IMG/VR virus record: IMGVR_UViG_3300005515_000665
Span: 1-34,610 of that record
DNA from: a virus
Direction: 5' to 3' (one strand)
DNA length: 34,610 bases
The position numbers and the translations under genes are program-made. Every line of letters begins with the position of its first letter. Position 1 is the stretch's first letter. The notes beneath the pieces were generated by a model that saw nothing but the letters and a program-made list of their open reading frames with translations, was not told the origin of the DNA and searched no databases. Positions 13,697 through 22,698 of the stretch are shown here, in pieces.

Positions 13697-16297
13697 TCAG
13701 TCCCTGTCGGTGAGCCGGGACCGGGCGCGGGCGGCGCGCTGCGCCTCCAGCCGCTCGATCCGCTCGGCCACCAGGCGCGCGATCAGGTGCTCGTCGGCGC
13801 CGGCTGGCGGGTGGATGTGGATAACGACCGGCGCCGAAGCCGCCGGCGGCGCAGCAGTCGCGGCGCGGGAGGGGGCTGCGATGGGCGGCCGGGTGTCAAA
13901 CCGCACGGCTGCGGTGGCTTGGCCGGTGCCGATGGCCAGGCCGGCGCCGATACCGGCCATCGCCGTGGCGACGCGGGAGACGATGCCCAGCGGGCCGTCC
14001 TGGGCGCGTGTGAGCCCGCGTTCCAGCCCCTGCATGGTGAAGCCGCCCAGCTGGGCGAAGACGCGGCTGGGCGAGCGGATGCCGAGCTTGTCTTTGAACC
14101 AGCCCACCACGCTGTCGCCCACCGACGAGATAGCATCACGGACAGCGGACACTCGGCTCTTGATGCCAGCCACCAGCCCCTGCAGCAGGTTGGTGCCGAA
14201 TTGGCTGAAGCGCGCGGGGAGATCGATGCCGAACCAGCGTAGGACGGGCGCCATCACGTTGTACAAGGTGCCGAGCAGCGACCAGTTCGCAACCAGAGCA
14301 AGCACGCCGCCGAGGCCGCCCTGGAACGTGGCGGTCACCCGTGCCCAAAGGCCAGTAAAGAACGCCTTGATCGGCTCCCAATACTTGATCAGCAGGTAGG
14401 CGCCGAGGGCGATGGCTGTGACGGCCAGACCGATGGGATTGAGCAGGAACGCGCGGCCAACGAACGCGAGCGTCTTCATCAGGAAATTGAAAGCCCCGGC
14501 CAGGCGGGTTGCAATACCGACACCACGGCCAAGCTGGATACCCAGCATCGCCATCCCATAACGCGCAATCACCAGCGGACCGAACGCGGCCGCCAGCGCC
14601 AGGGTCAAGGCGCCCAGCACCGTCAGCAACGCACCCACGGAGGCGGCACCTTTGAGAAGCCAGGACACAAGCTGCGGATGCGCCTGGGCGAAGGCGTTGA
14701 AGCGGTCGATCAGGCGTCCCACCGTATCCATCAACCCGACGAGCGTCGAGCGCAGCGCCCCGCCTCCGGCGCTGCTGGTATTGAACATCTGGTTCTGCAG
14801 GCGTTGCCAGCGGGCAGAAACCGTGTCCTGCCGCGCCGCGAATTCGCGCGACATGGACCCCTGAGCCTTCGCACCGTTGGCCAGGTCAAGTTGGCGCCGC
14901 AGCTCGTCAGGCTTGTCGACAAGCTTGGCCAGTGTGTCCGAGTGCTCCATGCCGGCAAGCTCCACCATCACGCCGATGCGCTTGTCGCTGGGTAGCTTGC
15001 GGATGGCGTCGATGACCGTGAAGAGCGTGCCCGTTGCGTCGGTCGCCATTCCCCGCTGGACGGCGGCCGTCGAAAGGCCGATCTCATCCATGGCGGCGCG
15101 GAACTTTTTTGACCCTTTCTCGGCGGCAGCAAACTTCTGCGTGATGGCGTTGATGGCCGTGCCGGCGGTTTCCCGGCGCTCCCCCAGTGTCAACAGCGTC
15201 GAAGCCAGTGCGGCTGCATCGGATGCCGGCATGGCGACACCCGACACAACTCCCGACACGCGGTTCAGGACGTTGATGATGTCGTCGCCTCTGCTGATTG
15301 CGTTATCGTCGAGATAGTTGATCGTGTCGGCCAAGCCCATGATGGCGCCAGTGGGGATCCGGAAGTTCTTGGCGACCTTGCCCATGCTCTCGGCGATCTC
15401 GTCGGGCACGGCATCGAAAGCCGTGGCCATCATCGTGACCGTCCGGGTGTACTCGATCAGGGCGTCGCGCGGCACTTCCATCCGGGCGCCGGCCGTTACC
15501 ATGTCAGCGATTTGTGCCGTAGGGACGGGAAGCTCGCGGGCCAACTGGCGGATCTCGCGCGCCATGTCGTGGTAGACGACGGTTAGCTTGCCGCCTTCGT
15601 CGCGCGCACCCTCTACCTGGCGGGCGATGCCGAGCATGGCGTCCTCGAAGGTCACGTAGTCCTTGACCGTCTTGACGACTGGCGCCAGTATCGCGCCGCC
15701 GCCGGCCATGGCCGATGCACCAGCATTGAGCAGAGCATTCCGCGCTGCCATGCCTTTCTGGTACTGCGCCTGGGCGGCAGCCATCCGGCTGTTGCGCTCG
15801 CTCACAGCCTTGAGCTGGGCTTCTTGCTTGGCAAGGGCGGCAGTGACCGAGGTGATCTTTTCCCGCAGATCCGCCTGGCCTCGCCGCAACGTCTGCGTGC
15901 TGATGCCGGCAGCTTGCAGCCGTTCCTTGACGCCGCCCAGGCTCCGTTGCAGTTCCGCGCTCTTTTTGCTTAGTGCGTCAACTTCGCGATCTGCCTTGTT
16001 GAACGCGCGGGTCATCGCAGCCGTGGGCCGGCCGGCGGCGTCCATTTCCAGCCCCAGCGCCTTCATCTGGGCCTTCGCCTTGCGCAGCGCATTGTCGGCA
16101 ATCGCTGCATCCTTCGACAGCTTGCGGAAGCTCTCGGTGTCGGCCTGGACGCGGTTCAGCTCCTTCAGCTGGTCCCGCGTGGCCTTGACCGTCTTCGCCA
16201 GCTTGCTGCTGCCGCCCATGATCGCCTTGAACGGCCGCGTCATCTTGTCGACGGCCTGCAGCACGACTTCCAGCCTGAGATTTCTCGGGGTGCTCAT
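13697..16297 (-). CDS. T: Tail tape measure protein T
   Basis: This 866-aa protein fits the usual size for P2-type tape measures and sets tail length; it is expected to be ejected with the DNA. Residues about 30-170 are coiled coil (Lys/Glu/Ala/Gln-rich, with RDQLKELNRVQAD and AALAKQEAQLKAVSERN). A TP901-like core at about 230-480 follows. Hydrophobic helices lie at about 190-210, 545-585 (LLTVLGALTLALAAAF) and 620-650. The C-terminus is Ala/Pro-rich, ending in a charged helix. The start ATG 16297 overlaps the end of the E' frame (stop 16294-16296), matching the P2 E-E'-T layout. Confidence 0.95.
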   Translation of the reverse strand: MSTPRNLRLEVVLQAVDKMTRPFKAIMGGSSKLAKTVKATRDQLKELNRVQADTESFRKLSKDAAIADNALRKAKAQMKALGLEMDAAGRPTAAMTRAFNKADREVDALSKKSAELQRSLGGVKERLQAAGISTQTLRRGQADLREKITSVTAALAKQEAQLKAVSERNSRMAAAQAQYQKGMAARNALLNAGASAMAGGGAILAPVVKTVKDYVTFEDAMLGIARQVEGARDEGGKLTVVYHDMAREIRQLARELPVPTAQIADMVTAGARMEVPRDALIEYTRTVTMMATAFDAVPDEIAESMGKVAKNFRIPTGAIMGLADTINYLDDNAISRGDDIINVLNRVSGVVSGVAMPASDAAALASTLLTLGERRETAGTAINAITQKFAAAEKGSKKFRAAMDEIGLSTAAVQRGMATDATGTLFTVIDAIRKLPSDKRIGVMVELAGMEHSDTLAKLVDKPDELRRQLDLANGAKAQGSMSREFAARQDTVSARWQRLQNQMFNTSSAGGGALRSTLVGLMDTVGRLIDRFNAFAQAHPQLVSWLLKGAASVGALLTVLGALTLALAAAFGPLVIARYGMAMLGIQLGRGVGIATRLAGAFNFLMKTLAFVGRAFLLNPIGLAVTAIALGAYLLIKYWEPIKAFFTGLWARVTATFQGGLGGVLALVANWSLLGTLYNVMAPVLRWFGIDLPARFSQFGTNLLQGLVAGIKSRVSAVRDAISSVGDSVVGWFKDKLGIRSPSRVFAQLGGFTMQGLERGLTRAQDGPLGIVSRVATAMAGIGAGLAIGTGQATAAVRFDTRPPIAAPSRAATAAPPAASAPVVIHIHPPAGADEHLIARLVAERIERLEAQRAARARSRLTDRD

Positions 16298-16721
16298 TCG
16301 TCGGATCCGCTACGCTCGTAGGCGCGCTGGCGCCATTCCATCAGTTCGGCGATTCCCATGGCGTACATCACGTCTGGGGGCCAGTGGAAGATCACTGCAA
16401 TGTCGGCGACGGCGTGATCGATTCGGTCTGGAAGTTGTCCTCCCTGGCCGACTTCGGCAGCAAAAAACCGGTTACCGCCGTGCCGAGCTGGGTCAGGTCT
16501 GCCGGATCCAGCCTGCCGACATCATGCTGCGTCAGCGTCGGGTTGGTGATGCGCGGCAGCACGAGGTGAAGGGCGGACACGTCCATGCGCATCAGGTCGA
16601 TCAGGCTGCAGCCGCGCAACTCGCCGGAGCCAGGCTTGCGCACCTGGATCTTCGAGATGGTCTGCCCGCCGCGCTGGATGGGGTGGTCGAGGTCGATGTC
16701 TACGGTGGTGGGTGGGGTCAT
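16294..16721 (-). CDS. Tail assembly chaperone E+E' (programmed -1 frameshift product)
   Basis: The extended form shares the first 87 codons of E and then slips back one base at T TTT TTG (16467-16461). It continues in the -1 frame for 55 residues to a stop at 16294-16296, giving about 142 aa. The E' tail reads as a genuine conserved protein: AVIFHWPPDVMYAMGIAELMEWRQRAYERS is interrupted by no stop and has the Pro-Pro/Glu-Trp-Arg features of GpE'. Its stop overlaps the T start codon. In P2 this two-product arrangement is established and is conserved in most long-tailed phages. The frameshift here is inferred from sequence, not measured. Confidence 0.85.
16392..16721 (-). CDS. E: Tail assembly chaperone E (zero-frame product)
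   Basis: This 109-aa gpE homologue is made without frameshifting. It is thought to bind the tape measure during tail assembly. Family features are the start DIDLDHPIQRGG, LRKPGSGELRG-like text, and a Leu-rich helix before the frameshift site. Downstream of codon 87 (the slippery site) the zero frame adds 22 residues of low conservation. ATG 16721 has a weak ribosome site, with no better alternative. It lies 32 bp after FII in the tail operon. Confidence 0.9.
   Translation of the reverse strand: MTPPTTVDIDLDHPIQRGGQTISKIQVRKPGSGELRGCSLIDLMRMDVSALHLVLPRITNPTLTQHDVGRLDPADLTQLGTAVTGFLLPKSAREDNFQTESITPSPTLQ
16461..16467 (-). other. Slippery heptamer T TTT TTG for the E/E' frameshift
   Basis: On the minus strand the bases read T TTT TTG in the E frame, with TTT and TTG codons at 16466-16461. 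Shifting back one base gives TTT TTT GCT and opens the E' frame. The same heptamer type is used by P2 E/E'. Confidence 0.85.
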
Positions 16722-16753
16722 GATCGTTCAGACACAAGGTGGTTGGGGGAGGG

Positions 16754-17263
16754 CTACAGGCCCATCGCGCGGCGTTGCTCCGCCAGGCGGTCGACGCCGA
16801 AGATGATCTCGATAAAGTTCGCGTGGTCGATCTCGCACCAGACTTCGCCGTTGACGGTGAGCTTGTAGTAGCTGATGGAGGACTTGACCTTGAACTGGCT
16901 GTTGTCGCCTGCCTTGGCGGCGCCCATGTCCAGCTCCGTATGCCGGCCGCGGATGACGACCTCTACCGCATCGACCGCGTCGGAGTCGTCGCGCTGATAG
17001 GCGCCAGCGAAGCGCAGCAGCACGCCGTCTACCGCCGTGATGCCCCATGCCTTGAAGGGCTCGCGCATCAGGCCGCCGTAGGTCGCTTCCGTTTCCATCT
17101 TCTCGGCGCCCAGGTCGATATCGACGGGACCGTTCATGCCGCCGGCGCGATACTCCTCCAGCTTGCGGGCCAGCTTGGGCTGCGTGAATTCCTCGCATTC
17201 GCCCACGTAGCTGACGCCGTCGTGGAACACGTTGAAGTTCTTGAGTTTGCGTGGCAACGCCAT
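16754..17263 (-). CDS. FII: Major tail tube protein FII
   Basis: This 169-aa P2 FII homologue (172 aa in P2) builds the inner tail tube. The start MALPRKLKNFNVFHDGVSYVGE is the usual family N-terminus. The body has the alternating strands expected for the Hcp-like tube fold (EATYGGLMREPFKAWGI, VDAVEVVIRGRHTELDMGAAKAGDN), and the C-terminus ends in the conserved HANFIEIIFGVDRLAEQRRAMGL region. It starts 34 bp after the sheath gene stop, with no overlap. No frameshift or oddity is seen. Confidence 0.95.
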   Translation of the reverse strand: MALPRKLKNFNVFHDGVSYVGECEEFTQPKLARKLEEYRAGGMNGPVDIDLGAEKMETEATYGGLMREPFKAWGITAVDGVLLRFAGAYQRDDSDAVDAVEVVIRGRHTELDMGAAKAGDNSQFKVKSSISYYKLTVNGEVWCEIDHANFIEIIFGVDRLAEQRRAMGL

Positions 17264-17297
17264 GGTCTGTTCCTTCGAGTGATGGCCGGTCGAACAC

Positions 17298-18470
17298 TCA
17301 CGCGGTGACCGCGCGGGCGAACTGCATGAGGTAGCGGTCGGTGATGCGCTGGCGCAGCGTCAGGTTCTCCAGCGGCGGTACCGGCCCGTAGTCGTAGTCG
17401 ATGGCAAGCTGGCCGGCTTTCAGCGTGTCTTGGGTATTGACTTCCGGGTCGAACCAAGCCTCGCCGCCCAGCAGGTAGCCGTTGCGCTTGAGACCGCGCA
17501 TCTTGGCATTGATGCCTTCCAGGATGTCGCGCACCAGCGAAGGGTGCATCGGCAGATCCATCGCCCAGGCGTGGGCTTCGGCCATGGTGTCGGCCAGGAC
17601 TTGTGCCGTGCGGGTGTAGTTCTCGAAGGCGAAGAGCGGGTCCGCGCTGCAGGTGCGTGAGCCCCAGAAGCGGAAGCCCTGGAAATTGACGAGCGTGGTG
17701 ACTTCGTTCCGGTTCAGGTAGCCGGCATCGGTGGCCGGATCCTGCAGATCCCAGAACACGTCTTTCGACAGCCCGGTCACGCCGTTGACGGCCACGTTCG
17801 ACAGGGTCTTGTGCCAGCCCACCTCGTTGTCGAGCTTGGCCCGCAGGCCCAAGGCGCGGGCCGTGGCCCAGAGCGTGGATTCGGCGTTGCTGACCGTGTT
17901 CCACCCGACAAACTCCGGCCAGATCGTCATCAGCTCGCGCTGGCCGAAGTTGGAACGGTAGGCCACCGCTTCTTCCTTCGTTTCGCAGCCGAAGGCGGAC
18001 ACGTAGGCAAAGGCCCGCAGCTTCTGCGCGATGGCGGCCAACTCGGCGGCTATGGGCAGGCTGTCCAGGCCGGGAATGCCCAGGATGCGCGGCGTCACGC
18101 CCAGCGTGTTCTTCGCGGACAGCAGCGCCTTCATGCCGGTAAAGCGTCCGTTGGCGTCGGTGCCGCCGATCAGGTTGGTAGTGGTCTCCGCAACCGTTTC
18201 GCCCTCCGGCACGCGCACGACGACCGTCAGCGGATTCGCCTGGTCGGTGATGGCATCGAGCGTGTGGGCCAGCGTGCCCGTATCGCCGGCCTTGCCCAGG
18301 GAAGCCATGGGGTTGGTCAGCAGGACGGGCCGGTTCATTGGAAAGACCGCCGCATCGGCGTCGTCGGCGGTGCAGACGATGCCAGGCACGGCGGTCTCGA
18401 TAGTGCGGATAGGGCGGGTGCCTTCGTTGATTTCAACGACACGGACGCCGTGATGGTAGCCAGTTGGCAT
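17298..18470 (-). CDS. FI: Tail sheath protein FI
   Basis: This 390-aa contractile sheath protein is close in length to P2 FI. The N-terminus [18 protein letters not shown], the [12 protein letters not shown] strand and the C-terminal [15 protein letters not shown] are typical. The long open frame continues far upstream, but ATG 18470 is chosen because GGAGG lies 5 nt before it and because upstream residues are the shadow of DUF1353. It is the first gene of the FI-to-D operon. A TGTTGT-N13-ACAACA dyad is centred 95 bp upstream, so it probably has its own Ogr-dependent promoter, the counterpart of P2 PF. Confidence 0.95.
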   Translation of the reverse strand: MPTGYHHGVRVVEINEGTRPIRTIETAVPGIVCTADDADAAVFPMNRPVLLTNPMASLGKAGDTGTLAHTLDAITDQANPLTVVVRVPEGETVAETTTNLIGGTDANGRFTGMKALLSAKNTLGVTPRILGIPGLDSLPIAAELAAIAQKLRAFAYVSAFGCETKEEAVAYRSNFGQRELMTIWPEFVGWNTVSNAESTLWATARALGLRAKLDNEVGWHKTLSNVAVNGVTGLSKDVFWDLQDPATDAGYLNRNEVTTLVNFQGFRFWGSRTCSADPLFAFENYTRTAQVLADTMAEAHAWAMDLPMHPSLVRDILEGINAKMRGLKRNGYLLGGEAWFDPEVNTQDTLKAGQLAIDYDYGPVPPLENLTLRQRITDRYLMQFARAVTA

Positions 18471-18552
18471 GCAGTCCTCCGGGGTGGGCCAGGTGATGGC
18501 CGGGATCGTCCGGTAAGGATGCGGCGTACGCGCGAGGGTGTCGCGAAGAGGG

Positions 18553-18577
18553 TGTTGTGCCAGCATCTGAGACAACA
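18553..18577 (-). promoter_or_regulatory. Ogr-type late promoter dyad upstream of FI (PF counterpart)
   Basis: TGTTGT (18553-18558), a 13-nt spacer, then ACAACA (18572-18577). The pairing extends to GGTGTTGT/ACAACACC. A transcription start about 55 bp leftward (near 18510) would give a 40-nt leader ending in the FI GGAGG site. A weak CATCCT at 18521-18516 sits at -10. It is identical in core to the sites at 23357 and 31736. Confidence 0.75.
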
Positions 18578-18598
18578 CCTGGTGGGGCATTGGGCGGG

Positions 18599-18955
18599 CT
18601 AGTAGGCTCCCCGTCCCCCGACCCGCACCGCCCAATACATCAGCCAGCGGACTGGCCGCGAAACGCCGAGTACTTCCATGGCTTCCCGAAACGTCCGATC
18701 CGCATACGCCTTGCTGCCAATCGCGTTGGCATACAGGTAGTCGTGGATGATCGCCGCCTTCGCCCACCGTCCATGCGGCGGGAACAGTGCCCAGAGCAGG
18801 CGCGGCACACTGGCCAGGTCGGTGATGGTGCCTGCGGGCACGCAGATCACGTCGGCGCTGGGGTAGTCGCCGACGTGGTATTCGAACGCCGCCAGCAGCT
18901 GCCAGCGGTAGTTGTCCAGCATGCGCAGGTCGGCAGGGCGGGTGAAGCTCGACAT
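18599..18955 (-). CDS. DUF1353-family protein
   Basis: This 118-aa protein has the DUF1353 hallmark [32 protein letters not shown] at residues about 45-76. It includes the conserved Asp, Ser-Val-Pro and His-Asp that have suggested a small hydrolase-like or structural role in phages; the function is not established. ATG 18955 is chosen over longer frames overlapping the tail fibre assembly gene. It is the last gene of the V-to-G operon, just before the FI promoter. P2 has no gene here, so this is an accessory inserted between G and FI. The C-terminus is basic and short. Confidence 0.85.
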   Translation of the reverse strand: MSSFTRPADLRMLDNYRWQLLAAFEYHVGDYPSADVICVPAGTITDLASVPRLLWALFPPHGRWAKAAIIHDYLYANAIGSKAYADRTFREAMEVLGVSRPVRWLMYWAVRVGGRGAY

Positions 18956-18960
18956 GCCGG

Positions 18961-19572
18961 TCAGCGTTGCAGCCTGGACGCGGCGGCGTGTGCCGCTTCT
19001 GTCTGCGCGGTAAGGATGTCGGTGATCTCGGCTTCGTCCTTCGCGGCGCGGATGGCGGTGCGTGCGTCGTCGCGCAGACGCTCGGCCAGGCCGACGATCT
19101 TGGCGTACGCGGTGGCGTTGGCGAGGACCGAAGTCGCCCATGATCGCCTGGCCGCCGCGTCATTCAAGCCAGCCGCGGCGACAAACTGCTCGCCCGCAGC
19201 AGAAAGCTCGGAACCAGCCGTGATGGCGCCTGCCGTTTCAAGCTTCAGTGCCCACGTGTCCTTTTCGACCTGTGTGGGGTTGTCTACCATGGTTTGAACG
19301 GCTTCGGCATGGAAGGCGTCAACGCGCAGCAGAGCTTGTTTCTTTGCCTCTGCAAGCGATTGCGCCGCTAGTTCGTCATCGAGGACGTAGCTCTGTCCGT
19401 CCCACTGGCGCGCGCCATCGAAGGGAAGAGGCACGCCCCCGTCTGCGACAAAGTCCTGAAACTGCCGCCAGGTCTCGTTGAATTCATCCTGTGGCACCTG
19501 TACGCCGGCGGCGATGATGCCCGGCATCCGGACGCCGGCTACGGTTGGCATTTCCATGTAGATGTTCTGCAT
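18961..19572 (-). CDS. Tail fibre assembly / tail-associated protein (G position, DUF4376-like)
   Basis: This 203-aa protein sits in the position of P2 G, immediately after fibre H (1-nt gap; ATG 19572). An N-terminal segment ([20 protein letters not shown]) leads into [40 protein letters not shown], a helical region typical of tail proteins with a DUF4376-like domain. Ala-rich helices fill the rest. It probably acts as a chaperone or cap for the fibre encoded upstream. It is not closely similar to P2 G, so the two genes (H tip and G) were probably exchanged together. The start could also be a Met a few codons later. Confidence 0.8.
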   Translation of the reverse strand: MQNIYMEMPTVAGVRMPGIIAAGVQVPQDEFNETWRQFQDFVADGGVPLPFDGARQWDGQSYVLDDELAAQSLAEAKKQALLRVDAFHAEAVQTMVDNPTQVEKDTWALKLETAGAITAGSELSAAGEQFVAAAGLNDAAARRSWATSVLANATAYAKIVGLAERLRDDARTAIRAAKDEAEITDILTAQTEAAHAAASRLQR

Positions 19573-19573
19573 G

Positions 19574-20731
19574 TCAGAGTACCTTGTTGCCATAAAACGC
19601 AAATGCGTTGTAGTTGCCGCCGCGAATGCGGACAGTGCCATGCCCGGACGGAATGCTGCCGTTGTTTTTCAGGACGAACCTCACGGTAGCCATTGCTGAA
19701 AAGACCCGCACAACGAACGGCGACTGGTTATAGGGCGAGGGATTGACCTGTGGCACGTTGGTGAAGCCGGATTCACCGATCCCTGCGTCAAATTGCGCGA
19801 AGCACGTGAGGTAGTAGGAGCCGTGGCTGTTCTCAATTTCGAAGCCGCAGTTGTAAGGCGCGATGACATAAACACCGCGCGCCAGCTGGATCTGAGGGGT
19901 ACGCAATTCGTTGGCGATCCCAACTTCCACTGTGACGCCGACAGCGGCGTAGGCCGCACGATCGCTGGGTAGCGTGGCATTCCAGCGCCATGGCGACCAG
20001 GCGCCATCGGCATTGCGCGTGCGCACGAACAGCTCGCCGCTTCTTGACTGGCATAGTTGGGACACCCACTGCGAGTCCTCACGCCAGACCTTCATGACAC
20101 CTGCGTCACTCGGCGCGTTTGGATTCGCGCTGGAGTAGAAGTACTCGCCGGGCGTCACCAGCGCGTTGAGGTCGCCCGCCGCCGCATTGGTCACGGCTAG
20201 ATCCGCGCCCACACCTGCGGCCGTGCCCAGGACGGCGGGAAGGCTGGCGGCAGTGCATGCGCCAAATCGGTTGTCGACGTACTCGCGCGTGGCCAGCACG
20301 GCAGAAGCGTCGATCTTCAGCTCGACTTTGACTTGACCAGTGACCAGGACGACCAGTCGGATCACCTGCGTGCGGCCGGACCCTTCCGCCAGGCGCGGCT
20401 TGTACGTCTCCGGCAGGTTGCTGTAGTAGCAGAGCATGCCATCTTCGTCGTAGAGGCCGGCTTCGCGCATCCACCATCCTCCGACTTCGGCAGGGATCAC
20501 CTGCTCGGCGATGTACTGGCCGGGGTTGTCCGGATCGGGCGACAGCATGTTCAGCGGTGCGCGGCGTTTTTCGTTGACCAAGGCGGAGCGCTGGCGGCTA
20601 GGCTCGGGCAAGGCACCGTTGCCATCGCCCACGGCCATGTGGGTCAGCCTAAATGGCTTGCCGAGTGCCTGGGCATTGGCGATGCGGGCTTCGCCGGCCG
20701 CAGTGGGCATCAGGAAATATCGTTGGGTCAT
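19574..20731 (-). CDS. H: Short tail fibre protein H
   Basis: This 385-aa protein is much shorter than P2 H (669 aa). The N-terminal part (MTQRYFLMPTAAGEARIANA, then FRLTHMAVGDGNG and GGWWMREAGLYD) is the conserved baseplate-attachment domain (DUF3751-type collar fibre). A pyocin-knob-like segment lies at about 185-250 (LNALVTPGEYFYSS, SQLCQSRSGELFVRTRNADGAWSPWR). The last 130 residues are beta-rich and do not match any fibre tip I know; they would form the receptor-binding tip. It overlaps I by 4 nt. Host range is probably set by the C-terminal third. Confidence 0.9.
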   Translation of the reverse strand: MTQRYFLMPTAAGEARIANAQALGKPFRLTHMAVGDGNGALPEPSRQRSALVNEKRRAPLNMLSPDPDNPGQYIAEQVIPAEVGGWWMREAGLYDEDGMLCYYSNLPETYKPRLAEGSGRTQVIRLVVLVTGQVKVELKIDASAVLATREYVDNRFGACTAASLPAVLGTAAGVGADLAVTNAAAGDLNALVTPGEYFYSSANPNAPSDAGVMKVWREDSQWVSQLCQSRSGELFVRTRNADGAWSPWRWNATLPSDRAAYAAVGVTVEVGIANELRTPQIQLARGVYVIAPYNCGFEIENSHGSYYLTCFAQFDAGIGESGFTNVPQVNPSPYNQSPFVVRVFSAMATVRFVLKNNGSIPSGHGTVRIRGGNYNAFAFYGNKVL

Positions 20732-21432
20732 AGCGACAGTTGGGTGACGGTGACGGTATCGGTAACGTGGAATGCTGCTCCCTGCGCCAGGCGCCCCGAC
20801 ACCTCGACGGGGCTGGTGGGGCCAGGGTGTACGGTGAGGGTGTCGATGACGTGAAACGCGCCGCCATGACGCAGGCCCCCACGGACTTCGACAGCGTGGG
20901 AGAGATTTGGATGGACGGTGATGATGTCGCCCAGGATTGGGGCGCCGCCAATCCGAAGGTGCCCACGCGTCTCCAGTTGCATGGTCAGCGCCGTGAGGTG
21001 CCGCGCCAGCGGCTTGGCATCATCAATGAGCCGAGCGATTTCCTCGTGAAGGTCTTCGGCCACGCCACGTTCACCGACTTCGACCTGTATGGCGAACGTG
21101 CCGCGACGGCCCACTGGATCCATCTCGTACCAGGGCACCAGCCGCACCCGGTAGCCAAGCGGCTCGATGGCGCGGCGGATGGCGCCGACCGTGCCCTTGC
21201 GTTGATGCACCAGGAACGCGGCGTCGATCACGGCGCGCTTGGTGGCTTCGGGCCAGTCGGGATCCCATCGGTCTACGGAGCGTTCCCAGGCGAGGAACGG
21301 CAGGACGGCGGTGGGGCAGGTGGCCGAGTCGCCAATATCCCGAATTGGGATCGGAATCTCCGCGATGGCCGCGCCCGCCGCAGCCAGGTTGCGCTCCAGC
21401 GGCGTGGCGTTGGGTGGCAACAGGCTACTCAC
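20728..21432 (-). CDS. I: Baseplate protein I with a repeated C-terminal extension
   Basis: This 234-aa gpI homologue is longer than P2 I (176 aa). Residues 1-160 are the family core (LLPPNATPLERNLAAA, FLAWERSVDRWDPDWPE, RKGTVGAIRRAIEPLGY). The extension holds two 28-residue repeats (169-196 and 197-224), each containing (I/T)VHP, VEV.G, and GAFHV followed by Asp-Thr/Ile. They may form a beta-ribbon that meets the fibre. The gene overlaps J by 8 nt and H by 4 nt. Function: baseplate wedge component connecting the fibre. Confidence 0.9.
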   Translation of the reverse strand: MSSLLPPNATPLERNLAAAGAAIAEIPIPIRDIGDSATCPTAVLPFLAWERSVDRWDPDWPEATKRAVIDAAFLVHQRKGTVGAIRRAIEPLGYRVRLVPWYEMDPVGRRGTFAIQVEVGERGVAEDLHEEIARLIDDAKPLARHLTALTMQLETRGHLRIGGAPILGDIITVHPNLSHAVEVRGGLRHGGAFHVIDTLTVHPGPTSPVEVSGRLAQGAAFHVTDTVTVTQLSL

Positions 21433-22339
21433 GCGCGCCCCCGTCCACGATGTTCACGGCCGTGCAGTAGCCGGCCTGGGTGTCGTCCAGCGCCACGTCG
21501 ACGTCCGGCAGACGGATCTCCACGCGCGATACGCCCTCGGCGAACAGGGCGTTGTTGATGGCAGATCGGTCGATGTCGCGGCCCAGGCGTCGGCTGGCTT
21601 TGCGATAGGCGTCGGCGCGCTTGCGCGACTCTGCCAGTACCAGTTCGCGTTCGGGGCCGTTGGTCTTGGTGTAGACCGTGGCGTCGATCTCGTAGCGCAC
21701 GATACGCGCGGACTGGACGGTCAGGCGGTCGGCCATCGGGCGGACGTCCTCGTCGCTCAGGGCTGTTTCTACGTTGTGGAGCAGGTCCTGGCCGACTGTG
21801 CCGTCTCCCTCGATGCCGAGCACGGTGATCACCACTTCGCATGGTTCCGGGCTGGTGGCGCTGACATCGGCAATGCGGCCATCGGCGCTGCGCGCATGGA
21901 ACTTGTATCCCTCGCGCGGTCCGGCGGTCGATAGACCTTCGAAGGCAAGTTGCGTGCGCTCGGTCAGGGAGTCGTCGTCTTCCATCACGGCGGCGGCGGG
22001 CGGCGTCGCGGCCGGGTTCGCCGGTGATACCACCAGGCGCCGGACGTTGTAGTTAGCCGCGATGTGTTCGAGATCCTTGCCTTCGGCGTAGGCCAGCATG
22101 CGAGCCCGCGCCGCGTCGTTGATGCGCTGGCGCAGCACGATTTCGAGGTAGGCGTTTTCCTGCAGCAGCTTCAGGGCCGGCTCGGATTCCAGCTGGAGCG
22201 CCTTGGCCACGGCGGCGCGCTGTTCGGGCGGGTGCAGGTCGATGTACCGCGCTCTACGCCTGGCGAGGATGGTTTCGAAGTCGAGCGTTTCGACCACGTC
22301 GGGCGCGGGCAGGCGGGACAGGTCAATCGGGGAGGTCAT
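21425..22339 (-). CDS. J: Baseplate assembly protein J
   Basis: This 304-aa P2 gpJ homologue (302 aa in P2) is part of the baseplate wedge. It shows the family start IDLSRLPAPDVVETLDFETI and RARYIDLHPPEQRAAVAKALQLESEPALKLLQENAY. The middle AYAEGKDLEHIAANYNVRRLV segment and the C-terminal NALFAEGVSRVEIRLPDVDV follow. ATG 22339 overlaps the stop of W by 4 nt; longer frames upstream are shadows. No oddities. Confidence 0.94.
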   Translation of the reverse strand: MTSPIDLSRLPAPDVVETLDFETILARRRARYIDLHPPEQRAAVAKALQLESEPALKLLQENAYLEIVLRQRINDAARARMLAYAEGKDLEHIAANYNVRRLVVSPANPAATPPAAAVMEDDDSLTERTQLAFEGLSTAGPREGYKFHARSADGRIADVSATSPEPCEVVITVLGIEGDGTVGQDLLHNVETALSDEDVRPMADRLTVQSARIVRYEIDATVYTKTNGPERELVLAESRKRADAYRKASRRLGRDIDRSAINNALFAEGVSRVEIRLPDVDVALDDTQAGYCTAVNIVDGGARE

Positions 22340-22698
22340 CGCTTGGCCTCTCGTACAGGGATGGAGAGCCTGCCCATGGCGCTGGCCCGCGCGCCGTCGA
22401 TGCGATCCGCATCCAGGTCGACCACCATGCCGCCTGCGGCGTCCACGGAGAACCAGGCCGCGTTGACCTGTACCCGTGGCTCCCACTGGACGATGGCGGC
22501 CACGGACGCCGACATGACGCGCAGCCGCGTAATGTCGTTCAGCGGCTGATCGATCAGCATCGGCACGTCCGAGCCGTACCGGCGCCGCATGAGGCGCGTG
22601 CCGACAGGGGTGGTGAGGATATCGCGGATTGATTGCTGGATGTGGTCCAGATCCGCGATGGGGCCACCAGTGGCGCTGTTCAGGCCCTGGTATGTCAT
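22336..22698 (-). CDS. W: Baseplate assembly protein W (gp25-like)
   Basis: This 120-aa P2 gpW homologue carries the gp25/lysozyme-like fold used as a baseplate wedge component. Features: DLDHIQQSIRDILTTPVGTRLMRRRYGSDVPMLIDQPLND, including the central Glu/Arg-rich turn and the DQPLN motif. It starts with ATG 22698 and overlaps both V and J by 4 nt, in the V-W-J order typical of P2. Confidence 0.94.
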   Translation of the reverse strand: MTYQGLNSATGGPIADLDHIQQSIRDILTTPVGTRLMRRRYGSDVPMLIDQPLNDITRLRVMSASVAAIVQWEPRVQVNAAWFSVDAAGGMVVDLDADRIDGARASAMGRLSIPVREAKR

